In this document: piece by piece, positions 53,789-64,000 of the stretch
Layout of the letters: every line of letters begins with the position of its first letter
How positions within the stretch are numbered: the stretch's first letter is position 1
Assembly (NCBI RefSeq): GCF_014898055.3
Contig: NW_023603184.1
Span: 112,148,615-112,212,614 of the forward strand
Source of the DNA: Talpa occidentalis
Lineage: Eukaryota; Chordata; Mammalia; Eulipotyphla; Talpidae
Direction of reading: 5' to 3'
DNA: 64,000 nucleotides
Notes under the pieces: generated by a model
Seen by the model: only the letters and a program-made list of their open reading frames with translations
What the model was told of the DNA's origin: nothing
The model's database searches: none
Made by a program: the position numbers and the translations under genes

Positions 53789-54097
53789 GGGGCCTCCCTG
53801 ATGGTGCAAGGGATTAAATCTGAGGTCTGTCGAGCTATGGCGAGCCACTACAACATAAGTTCAATCCCCAGCCAGTGAACTAATCCACATGGTGAAGCAG
53901 ACCTCCTCTGTCTCACCCACTGCTCCCCTCAGCATTGTATTTCAGTAGATCTGCTGAAATACAATAGTTCTGTTCCCCTCTATCTATCAGTAGTTCTGTT
54001 CCCCCTCTGTCTCTGGTGAATCCTCTCACCTCCCGCACCTCTAGCCTACACTCCTGTTCCTGTGTGTATAAATAAAAAAATCTTTAAAAAAATGAAT
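53789..54097 (+). mobile_element. tRNA-derived SINE (subfamily B) with internal foldback rearrangement
   Basis: The head GGGGCCTCCCTGATGG and the body are recognisable. Near 53934-53965 it contains a perfect 12-bp inverted repeat with an 8-base loop, followed by a duplicated AGTTCTGTTCCCC segment, so it is longer than its relatives. The flanking duplication AAAAGGTAATACATA / AAAAGATAATATATA (53774-53788, 54098-54112) matches at 13 of 15 bases. Confidence 0.88.
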
Positions 54098-54774
54098 AAA
54101 AGATAATATATAATAACTCAATTTAAATTTTTACAGTTTTATAATTGACTCAAACTAAAGAAGTATTTTATAGTATTCTTTCCATATTAAAGAAATATGT
54201 GACGCTAATTTAAGAAAATATATTTTTAGTCTGTGAAGCATTGTAATAATAATGTCATTATTGATTAAAACATAGTGAAATTTGATATAACTTAGATAAC
54301 GTAAAACAAACATTATGAATATATATCATCGAATATGGGGGCTTTGGTGTTAGTTACCCATTATTGTCCTAGATTTCAATACTATTCAATATATTAAAAA
54401 GCAAAATATTCTTCCTGTTTCATTAATATATCATTCTAGGTAGTAATATACAAGCCAATGGCAAACATATTTAACAATAATTGATTCTACATTACTTAAT
54501 AAACCCTATTTAGTTTTAAATTTGGGAGCTTCTTAAATATATTGAATATTTAGGACACTACTGACACTGATCAGATAAAATAGATATAGACATATTATGA
54601 CTATTGACTAGGTGATATTCTTTTGAAGAGCACTCTGGTAAAGACCTAGAGTTTTGTAATTCGTTTCCCCTTTTATCATATGTACCTGATGGGAAAACAA
54701 TGTACACACATATTCTACAAGACAGTTCTTCTTTGAGAATATCAGTGTTTTTTCATTTAAAACAACTACATACT

Positions 54775-55097
54775 CGGGCCTCCCCGGTGGCGCAGCGGTT
54801 GAGCGCTGGGTTGCGAAGCTGCCCGCGGCTTCTGCGGCGCCGGTTCGATCCACGGCTGCTCCCCGGCTACCAGAGGAGGGTCCCACATGGCGTGCAGACC
54901 TCTCCTGCCGCCCGCTGCTCCCCTCAGCAGTGTACTTCGGTCCTTCTGCCTGCTCTGCTCCCCGCTCTTGGTCTGGTGAATTCTCTCACCCTCCCGCGCT
55001 TCTGACTGTACCCAGTGCTTGTATAAACAAAACAAACAAAAACAAACAAATAAATAAATAAAAAACATGCCTCTATTAAAAAAAAATAAAAAAAAAT
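54775..55097 (+). mobile_element. Young, near-intact tRNA-derived SINE (subfamily A) with perfect TSD
   Basis: It is the most intact and CpG-richest copy in the window. Box A-like TGGCGCAGCGG lies at 54788-54798 and box B GGTTCGATCC at 54842-54851. A perfect 16-bp duplication AAAACAACTACATACT flanks it at 54759-54774 and 55098-55113. The tail is unusually long and mixed (CAAAA, TAAA and A-run units). High CpG content and perfect duplications suggest recent insertion. Confidence 0.93.
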
Positions 55098-55113
55098 AAA
55101 ACAACTACATACT

Positions 55114-56479
55114 GTTTGTCTAACACCTGAAAGGATTTCCTATGGAAGTTTAGCAATTAAATCAAACCAGATGCTTCATTTCGAGAATATGGAGTAGCTG
55201 GCAATAACATTATAAAACTGTCTACTTGTTTTTATTTAGAAGTCATTAAGCACTAAAGCAAAGTAACTAATTACCACTGTTAGAGATACTATAATCACCT
55301 TGTATAGAGTCAAGTATGGGAAATAACATAAAATGAATCTTTTATTTATTTGGCAAAAGTATTGTTCACAAAAGCAAATAAAATATGTTCTCCGCAATCT
55401 TATACCTTATATTTTAGTAAATCTAAATTAGCTAATAAGTTGTACTCAATGGGTGTTGATTAATTTCACAATTTTATGTCCTATTATTAATTGATGAAAT
55501 AATCTAAATGATTTCAAATTGTTTTATACATGATACTATTTCTATCAAAATGCCCAGCATAAAAGTGTGCAAGTTTGTTTGTTTTTAATTGAGAATCCTG
55601 TCACTTCATCCTCCTGCCCTGAAACAAGAGTCAGATAAAACCAATCCTGTAACAACCCTACAAATCTAGCAGAGTGTGGTGGGGGCACAAGTCTATGGTA
55701 AAGGACCATGGATGCCTTGGTGGCTGTGTAGTGTGGTAATAAACATATAAATGAAGGCTGTGATCATATGCAGTTTTTTAACCCCGTGTAACCTCTAAAT
55801 CATATCAAGTTTTTTAACCCAGGGTTACCTCAACTAAAAAAAAGGAGTAATGTGTTCAAAAAATGATAGACGCATGTGACAGAAACACAGGATCCAGTTT
55901 GAAAAGACTCATAATGACTAATCCTGTGACAAATTGAATCTCAAAACAAAAGGCAGAATTAACTATAATGAATTGTAGGCCACTACAAAAAAGTGGGAAT
56001 CCATGTGTTCAGAGGGTCCCAGAATTCACTACCTATTATAATCATTTGGGGATCTTTATGAAAAAAAGGATGGCAGGCTCTCACCCCCAGATATTTTGTC
56101 TTTATTGGTGTGAAGAGCAGACTATTTTTGGTGTCATTAATTTACCATCTAAATATGTCTTTGGCAAAAAACATTAATATATTCCTATAATGTTATTTTC
56201 TTTGTAAATGTTGTTTCTCTAAGTAAAGGAAAATTTAACTTTTCTTCTAACCAAGCTCATTGATAATATTAGAAAACTGATATACATAACCAACATTTAT
56301 GTGAATATAAGAATTAGATGGATACAATATGACATTACAGTTTAAATAACTTACCTTTACCTTTTAAGTCCTTTTCTTTACCCTTATTTTCCCTACTACT
56401 TATAGCACACAGTACCTTGAAATTTTCATATTCAAATTCTCTTTTCTAATTTAAATTTATGTATTTTTAATTCATTATT
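55114..56479. other. Intron 1, nothing recognised apart from a tandem duplication
   Basis: AT-rich. A somewhat GC-richer part at 55600-55740 could be an old retroposon but has no defining features. The duplication at 55763 is listed separately. Confidence 0.5.
55763..55837 (+). repeat. Two-copy tandem duplication (~36-39 bp)
   Basis: Unit 1 (55763-55798) starts ATCATATGCAGTTTTTTAAC and unit 2 (55799-55837) starts ATCATATCAAGTTTTTTAAC. Both continue with a similar TAACCTC/TTACCTC part. Diverged local duplication of unknown function. Confidence 0.75.
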
Positions 56480-57257
56480 TTAATTTTGGAACCCCCATTA
56501 GGTATTACTACTATAGTGCACCTACCACTAAATCACCCCTAGTCCACCACAACAGTGACAGTCCATATTGCTTCCTTCCCTCTTTGTTCTTATGCCTTTC
56601 CTACACCCTCCCCACCTTGGTGTTTTAGTTGTGAAGTCACCTATCAAGAGTTTTTAAGCTTGTCTTTATCTGATCTTTAGTTCAGTTACTTTATATTACA
56701 CATATTAGTAACATCATCCAATATTTATTGCCTTCTGACTTATTTCACTTAGCATTATCCCTTCCAGCTCCATCCATGCTCTAGTTTATTGGACTATGCT
56801 TGTTTTCAGTGTATATTCTTGGCTCCTTTATCATAGATTAACTGTCCATGGGTTTATATCTGGGCTCTCAATTCTATTGCATTGGTCTGTATGTCTGTTT
56901 TTGGTCCAGTACCAGGCTGTTTTAATTATAATGGAATTTGAGGTCTAGAATTGTGATACTTCCATTCTCTCTTTTTTGCTGGGATTGCTTTTGATATTTA
57001 GGGCTTTTATTATTCCATATGAAATTCAGTAGTGTTTTCTCCAGCTCTTTGAAAAAATGCCATTGATATTTTTTACTGGGAATGCATTCAATCTATATTT
57101 TACTTTGGGTGGGATTGCCATTATGACAATGTTGATTCTTCCAATCCATTCAAAGGAAATATTTTTCCATTTCTTTATGTCCTCTTCTATTTCAACAAGG
57201 TAATATAGTTTTCTTTGTATAGATCTTTTACCTCATTTCTTAGGTTTACTCCTAGGC

Positions 57258-57259
57258 AT

Positions 57260-57301
<42 letters not shown>
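57258..57301 (+). repeat. (ATTT)11 tetranucleotide tract inside LINE-1
   Basis: A perfect run of ATTT units lies in the ORF2 region of the antisense L1, in place of a coding segment. It is an expansion within the dead element. Confidence 0.9.
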
Positions 57302-57302
<1 letters not shown>

Positions 57303-57680
57303 GGGTATAACCATAGAAAGGATAATATTGTTAATTTCTTCCTCTCATCTCATTGCATATAGGAAAGAAAATGATTTATGTGTGATGATTTTATAGCCTG
57401 CCACTTTGGTAAACCGATTAATGTTTTTTGATTATTTTTTCCATGGAATCTTGAGGGTTCTCTCTGTAGATTATCATGTTACCTGCAAATAATACTAGCT
57501 TTACTTCTTTTACAATTTGGAATTCTTTTATATCTTTCTGTTGTCTAATTGCTATAGCTAGAATTTCTAATTCTATGCAGAATAGTAGTGGTGAAGGTGG
57601 ACATCCTTGTCTTGTACTAGATTGTAGTGAAAAAGCTTTCCGTTTTTCACCATTGAGACATATATTAGCTGTTGGTTTGC

Positions 57681-57923
57681 TTAAATGGCTCTTATTATGT
57701 TATGGCATGTTCCAGTTATATCAAATTTTTTGAGGGAATTCGTTATAAATGGATGTTGGATCTTATCAAATGCTTTGTCAGCATCTATTGATAGTACCAT
57801 ATAATTTTTATCTCTCTTTTTGTTGATTTGGTGAATTATGTTGATTGATATTTGGATGTTGAACCATCTTTGTGTTCCTGGTATAAATTGCACTTGACCG
57901 TGTGCGTGATCCATTTTGTGCAT
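57681..57923 (-). pseudogene. L1 ORF2 reverse-transcriptase remnant
   Basis: An open piece of 80 codons carries [16 protein letters not shown], then [19 protein letters not shown], then the [14 protein letters not shown] motif that contains the first catalytic aspartates of the L1 reverse transcriptase. It is cut off by stops on both sides. Confidence 0.88.
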
Positions 57924-59623
57924 TTTGGATTTGGTTTGCTAGGATTTTGTTCAGGATTTTTATATATCTGTGTTAATTAGGGAGATTGGTCTATAGATTT
58001 CTGGGGTTGTCTTTATTTAGTTTTGTTATTAGAGTAATTTTGGTCTTATAAAAAGTATTTGTAAATATGCCTTCCTTTTCAAATTTTGTGGAAGTATTTG
58101 AGCAAAATAGGCATTAGTTTGTCTTTGAAGGTTTGGTAGAATTCACCTGTGAACTCATCTGATCCTGGACTCATTTTTTGGAAGAGTTGTTTATTGTTGG
58201 TTTTTTTTTTTTAAGAGTTTTGATTACTCTGTCAGTTTCCTTGCTTGTGATTGATTTGTTCAGAGATTCTATTTCTTCTGTATTCATTCTCAGATAATTG
58301 TCTAATTCTAAGAATTTGTCCATTTCTTCTAGGTTATTGAATTTGTTAGTGTATAGATGCTTATGGAAGTCTCTAATTATCCTTTGGATTTCTGAAGTAT
58401 CTGTTGTGACTTCTCTCTCATTTTTTTGGTACTATTTATTTGAGATTTCTCCTTTATTTTTGTGGTGAACCTTACTAGAAGTTTGCCTTTTTTTTAAATT
58501 TTTTGTCCTAACAGCCAGCTTTTCATTTCATTGATCTTTTGGACTGTCCTTTCAATTTCTATTTCATTTACTTCTGCTTTGATTTTGATTGTGTTTCTCT
58601 GGCTTTGGATTTGCTTGTTCTTTTTCTTTCTCCTCAAGTGAAAGAGAAATTTATTTTTTTGAGCTCCTTATTTCTTGATGTAGGTCTGTATTGCGATATA
58701 TTGCCATCTTATTACTGCTTTTGCTGTGTTGCAAAAGATTTGGATAGTTATGTGCTTTTTCTCATTTGTCTTGAGTTATTTTTTAATTTATTTTTTATTT
58801 TCTCATTAATACAGTTGTATTTCCATAATATGATGCCAATGTCCATGTATTATAAAGGATTTCCCTGCCTTCTTTTGATAGTTGATTTCTAGACCGTATG
58901 GTCTAGATGGTGGTAGGTATGATTTCAGTCTTTGTGAATTCATTGATATTTGTTTTATGTCCCAGAATGTCCAGAATGTGTTCTATTCTGGAGAATGTCC
59001 CATGTTCACTTGAGAAAAATATGCGTTCTGCTTTTTAGAGGTGCTATAAATATCTGTGAGGTCCATGAATTATAATTTTCTATTTAAGAGTATTGTATTC
59101 CTGTTTATTTTCTGTCCAGTGGATCTGTGCATTGCTGAAAGGGTTGTTTAAAGTGACTACCACAAGTATGTTTTTTGCATTATTTGTTTTTGGCATTGGT
59201 GCTCCATTTTTGGTGTATATGTATGTTGATGAATGTTATGTTTTCTCAACTTATTATTCCATTAATTATTATATTGAGTCCCTTCATGACTCTGATTACC
59301 ATTTTTTACTGGAAATGTATGTTTTCTGATATAAATATGGCTAGCCCTATCTGCTTTTGAGTCCCATTCATGTATAAAATTGTTTCCCAGACCTTTAATT
59401 TCAGCCTGTATTTGTCTTTGGCATTAAAGTATGTCTTCTAGAGATAGCAAAAGGTTGGATTTTGTTGCCAAGTAGATATTCTGTGTCTTTTAATGGGTAA
59501 GTTCAATCTATTAATGTTTAAAGTGATTATTGATGATATATAGTGGTGTGTAGCTGCCATTTTATTCTCCTTTTTTTGCCATTTTATTCTCAATCTTCTT
59601 TCAATATTTCTCAGAAGGGTGGT

Positions 59624-59881
59624 TTAGCATTTGCCAACTCCTTGCTTTATTAACAAGTCTGTTATTCCTCCCTCATATCTAAAGGAGAGTCTTACAGGAC
59701 AGAGTATTCTCAGCTGGTAGTTTTTAAGTATTTGGCACATGTCTTTCCATTCTCTTCTCATTTGTAATGTTTCTTCAGAGAGGTCTGATAGCTTAATTAG
59801 GGTATCTTTATAAGTTATCTGATTGTTTCCCCTTGCAAGCTTTAATATTCTTTCTTTATCCTGAACTCTTGGAAATTTCAC
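59624..59881 (-). pseudogene. L1 ORF1 C-terminal remnant
   Basis: An 85-codon open stretch matches the C-terminal domain of the L1 ORF1 nucleic-acid-binding protein (KFPRVQDKERILKLARG, then RREWKDMCQILK, then RILCPVRLSFRYEG). The frame upstream (59882-60134) shows ORF1-like sequence with breaks. It is part of the antisense L1 in intron 1. Confidence 0.85.
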
Positions 59882-60143
59882 TAATATGTGTTTTGGTGTC
59901 AGTCCTGCTTTATTTAGGCAAGTATGCTCATTTTCTTTTAGCTTCCCTGGATTTGTACAGTTATTCCTTTCTCCAGATTTGGAAAGTTTTCCTCCATTAT
60001 TTCTTTAAATACATTTTCTGTTCCTTTCTCTTTCTCTTCCCCTCTGGTATTCATTTTCTGTCTTCAGTTCATAGATTTTATTTCTAAGACATTCATTTGT
60101 CCTTCAGAGTTTTCTTCTTTTTCTTCTATTTCTTTGACTTTGC

Positions 60144-60414
60144 AAAATTTTTTTAAGATTTATTTATTTATTTATACAAGAACCAGGGTACAGGCCAGAT
60201 GCACTAGAGGGTGAGAGGATTCACCAGAGACAGAGTGGGGAACAGAAAAGGCAGACTGATGAAATAGACTGCTGAGGGGAGCAGCGGGTGCAACAGGAGA
60301 GGTCTGCCGCACCATGTGGGACCTCGCCAGCCAGCTGGGATTGAACCAGCCTACAGAGTCTGTGGACAGCTTCACAGCGCGGCACTCAACCGCCTGCGCC
60401 ACCAGGGGAGGCCC
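60144..60414 (-). mobile_element. tRNA-derived SINE inserted inside LINE-1 ORF1/5' region
   Basis: A reverse-oriented copy. The perfect 9-bp duplication TGACTTTGC lies at 60135-60143 and 60415-60423. The flanking sequence on both sides belongs to the decayed antisense LINE-1, so the SINE is younger than that L1. Confidence 0.9.
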
Positions 60415-60709
60415 TGACTTTGCTATTTTAAAGTCTATGTCTGATAGGGAGAACACAGCTCACATGTCTTTGAAGCTGGGTACTGGGGATTTGTTTTCTC
60501 TGTGTGTTGTACTATTCCCTTGAACATTCATCTTGCTGCTGGGTCTCTTGGGTGTCTTCAAGGTCTTTTGTTTTAAATAATGCATTTCAGTGATGCTGTT
60601 TTCACACTTAAAGGTAGATTGAATGAAGGGTGATTCAACTGGGATTAATTGCATTCTTTATTTACCTTCTATAATTTATTTTTAACCACCTGGTTTTGCT
60701 AATTGTTCA

Positions 60710-60815
60710 AGGTGTGTGTGTGTGAGTGCATGGGTGTGTTTTATGAGTGTCTCTGTGTGTAGTATGTATGTGGTGTTTATGTTTATATGTATGTGTATGT
60801 GGTGTTGTGTGGGAT
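60710..60815 (+). repeat. Degenerate (GT)n/GTGTAT-rich tract
   Basis: GTGTGTGTGTGAGTG is followed by many TGTGT and TATGTATGTG units at the 5' boundary of the antisense L1. The frames across it on both strands are low-complexity artefacts. Confidence 0.8.
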
Positions 60816-63800
60816 GATGGTGTATGCAACAATCATAACACAAACTGTTCCAAATTAATCTTTTCAATATACCCATTCTTTTTTCTGTTGTTTTTGCCAT
60901 ATTTTTTTCTGTATTCAGTTCATTTAGTGCTTACTAATTATGAAGGTGTTTTAATTATCAATACCTGTATTTTTCATGATTATCAAAATTAAGCCTTTAA
61001 ATACTTGAAGCTATTGAGAAATAGGGACAATCTTACATGAAAATGGAGCTTGTCTTTCTAAGGTACTACTTTATCTTAGAAGCTATGATAATTTAGATCA
61101 GAATTACTTTCTTCCTAATATGTACTATTGCTATTTGGATCCAATGGCATTTAAAACTAATATGTAAAATATTTTTAAATTGCTATATAATAATTTAACT
61201 GTAATTTGAATAGTTTCTGAAACAATATAAGTTTCTTAACTTGCAAGTTATTCATGTTTTATTTTTAATTGCAGTGGATGGAGTTTAAAATTAAAATCTA
61301 CTTTTAGAACTAGGGGCATTTTTTCACTTAAGAGACCAATTTTCTCTGCTGTAGGTGGTTCTTTTAGAGCTCATGATAATTATATAGTAAATGAGGAAAA
61401 GATAAGATGTGAATTATTTCATGAAGTATTTTCCCCAACCTTGGAAGATGTTTTAGGTGGAAGAAAACAGTACTAAACTGGAAAAAAAAAAGCATAATAT
61501 TTACAGTGACAACTTGATATTCTCTGGGGAAAGAGTTTTAGGGAACATTTCTAATAAAGTCTGATTATATCTAAAACTTTTCCATATTTGCTGAAAGGTA
61601 TTGCTTTTGTTTAATAACTAGTTAACATTTTATTACTGTAGTTCAGATATAAAAGTGAAAAATATAGTATTATAATATGAAATGAATTATGATCAGGTTT
61701 CTAATGGGCTAGTAATTCTGTTTAAAGCAGGGATGGGAACAGTGCTAACTTAAAAAAAATATTTATGTTATGTGTATTTCTATTTAGAATTAATATGTCA
61801 TAAAATATTCAGCAAACATAACACATTCTTCTCTATATTTTAGAAATTATATTTTAATGGATTTCAGAATTATTGTGCTTAGCAATTATTAAGTATTTTG
61901 TTTGAATTAATAATTTTACTATAATCTTTAAAAGTTGTGACTAATGTATGTCTGGGCTTCAGTAGCCTGTGTGTTCAACAAAATCCAAAATCTGGAATTA
62001 AACGAATTTTCTAATCTATAGCTCATTAAAAATAATTAAGAAATACCTACTCCTCCAAACTGTACCATACCATTTCATTCTGGGTCTCTGGGAAATGAGA
62101 GATTGGTGGCCTCCTCTACCCTCCAGTGATGGTCTTGTGCAAACACAATTATGCATGTGAGATTGAATAAAACCTATTACGGATTTCTGCTATCCACAAT
62201 TAGTTACATGGATGTCCTCTATCATGCAGAATTTGTCATTGTTCACTGTTGCTATGTGATAATTATCATCCCTGTAGTGATCAAATGATCTCTAATCCTT
62301 CCACACCACAGTGTAGCTTTGCTCAGAGATTTTGACAATACAACTTTTCAATTTTACTTTCTATTTATTCCAGCCCGTCTACTTACAAATATGATTCATT
62401 GAGGTATGATAGCAGTGTGAATGACAGGAGATACAGTGCCTCAAAGATCACCTCTATATGATGATTTTTGTATGTGGATCAAATTTGAATTAGTGTTCAC
62501 TAGTCTTGCCATCATGTAGCATTCATAAACAAAAATTTGAGGGCTTTATAGTTGAGGCTCCTATTCTGGGATCTTTGGTTCATATAAACTTCACAGTATA
62601 TACTAATAACTTTAGATCTTTGAATATGTTTTTGATGATTTCATGGAAATTTTTAAAATTCAGTATAAACTTCAAAATTTGAGGTTCCTAAGAATTCTTT
62701 CCGATTTTAACTACAGTTATGTAACTGCTAAGTTTATAAATTTTTAGATTTGGTATCTATAATCTTTTATGCATTGCCACTGAATGTGTTTCATAAAAAT
62801 CACCATTTACAATGTTCTTTCATTTTTTTCATTTTGTAAAAAAAGAGAATGAATGCTTGAAAGTTATGAAAATGATGGATATTTCTAACTTCATCTCATC
62901 CTTATTGTTTACCATCCACCATTCAGATTCCTAAAGACTTACAGTTACCATCCTTTAGTCTTCTCCACAAGTCTCAATTCTAGTAAGGTCAGTTCTAAAT
63001 AAGATTTAATCATGGGCACCAAATTGCACTTTTTATTTTTTGAATATGGACTATCTTAAAATAGGAATCTTGGTATAGCTTAAGTGATCTGATACTAGAA
63101 TCATTATTTAATTTTTGTGTTTCACAGCATGGTTCTCACTAATCAATTCCATATTTTAACAGATGTTTCTTCATTATATCAAATGTTTAAATTATACTAA
63201 TGGATTGAAGGAAATCTTTCTTATGTTGTTTGAAAATGTTTTGTTATGTAAACTAGCTTAAAGAAAAACTGGAGGATGATGAATAATAATGTCACTTGAA
63301 TTACTTAGAGAATTGCACTTTCTTTGTGCAAGGTTTTTTATTTAAGATTATTGGACAACAAAGTGCTTTTGGGAAATAAATTTCACATAATTCAACTCAT
63401 CTATTATGTTCTCTGCAGAATAAATGTGGATGTATTCTTAGTATTGAGTTGTGCACATGAAAAATGTGCTACTAGTCATTTCCTAGGGAGAAGGTAGTCT
63501 GAATAGCACTCCTGCTTCTAGTCTTATTCAATTGAACATGTCCAACTAGAAGCTCATATGAGTCCTCTATTTTTTTAATATCACTATGAGTAAAAGTCCA
63601 TGTTCTATAATGTGACATAATTCTAAGTCTACAATGATTTCAAAATCAATTATCTCCTTAGCTCCACTTCTTTCCTCTCCTAGTTTTGTATTTCTTCTAC
63701 CAGGGTTTCAATTATGTTTCTTATACATTTAAAATTAGTAAAATTTGACCATATCCTTATGTAAACTTGCTTACTACAGTAAATGACTATTCAAATGGCT

Positions 63801-64000
63801 TCAGTCACAGCAAGCTCTCCAGCAACCTAAAGCTGAAAAATTGTAACCCAACCCTGAAGTATTTGTTATGGTTCCCCAGAGCGGAGTTTCTCTACCACTG
63901 TTGTGAAAGACCTTTGGTGAGTTCTGAACCACAGTGAATCAGCATCCTTGATAGTTCTTGTGTACTTCATGTTTTTCTTTCCCTTGCACTTGTTTATGCT
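60816..64000. other. Intron 1 to window end, nothing recognised
   Basis: AT-rich unique-looking intron. No exon 2 of ZNF804A was seen, and no SINE or L1. Confidence 0.6.

Larger units (their letters stand above)
56480..60690 (-). mobile_element. Decayed near-full-length LINE-1, antisense, with internal deletion
   Basis: Read on the minus strand it has a 5'/ORF1 region (about 60690-59600, split by the SINE at 60144), ORF2 endonuclease and reverse transcriptase regions (about 59550-56810) and the 3' UTR (about 56780-56480). The ORF1 C-terminal part reads ERILKLARGNNQITYKDTLI, then SEETLQMRREW, at 59881-59624. A reverse transcriptase piece reads [18 protein letters not shown] at 57923-57681. 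Near 56785 the 3' UTR is joined directly to mid-ORF2; compared with the copy at 46.4-48.1 kb about 0.9 kb is missing. Many stops and frameshifts make it non-functional. Confidence 0.9.

Noticed and set aside
58539..60087. Hydrophobic + strand frames up to 117 codons resembling membrane proteins
   Set aside because: They are antisense translations of L1 ORF2/ORF1 DNA, where T-rich codons give Phe/Leu runs.

Overview
The window is nuclear DNA from a placental mammal. It is AT-rich, has almost no coding sequence, is full of interspersed repeats (14 copies of one tRNA-derived SINE plus several LINE-1 fragments), and contains one CpG-island promoter with one coding exon. The single gene I can support is ZNF804A on the + strand. 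Only its first coding exon lies here: 37 codons, 18746-18856, starting [16 protein letters not shown]. The remaining exons, which hold the C2H2 zinc finger and the long C-terminal part, would lie beyond base 64000. The SINE is not one of the carnivore, horse or vespertilionid-bat families I know by sequence. A laurasiatherian host, possibly a rhinolophoid bat, is only a weak guess.

Layout. Bases 1-16.6 kb are intergenic DNA upstream of ZNF804A. They hold four SINEs, LINE-1 pieces at about 1.34-1.75, 4.3-5.2, 11.8-12.4 and 14.2-14.5 kb, a Tigger-like ancient repeat near 12.65 kb, and a 30-bp U6 snRNA retro-fragment with perfect target-site duplications at 1.2 kb. Bases 16.6-17.9 kb are unique upstream sequence. 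The CpG island runs from about 17.93 to 18.75 kb, with a G-quadruplex/Sp1-type tract, an inverted CCAAT box and a TATA-like motif. The 5' leader then has three upstream ATGs, the last in an ORF that overlaps the true start. The exon ends in a donor (CTG|GTAATC) with a non-consensus +5 base, followed 7 bp later by a 70-bp (TC)n tract.

Everything from 18857 to 64000 is the 5' part of ZNF804A intron 1. It contains ten SINEs. Both large LINE-1s are antisense to the gene: one 1.6-kb 5'-truncated copy with a 13-bp target duplication, and one decayed copy of about 4.2 kb carrying recognisable ORF1 and ORF2 with a deletion of about 0.9 kb. A nested LTR/L1/SINE cluster lies at 25.3-26.2 kb, ancient MIR/L2 pieces are scattered through the intron, and there are several microsatellites. 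No tRNA, rRNA, intact retrogene, CRISPR array or prokaryotic element was seen. Almost all other open frames are chance frames in repeats or in the GC-rich island.

I found no undescribed biological system. The points most worth a second look are local: the splice-donor-adjacent microsatellite, the overlapping uORF, the tailless U6 retro-fragment, a templated inversion inside one SINE, and the nested or inverted repeat structures.
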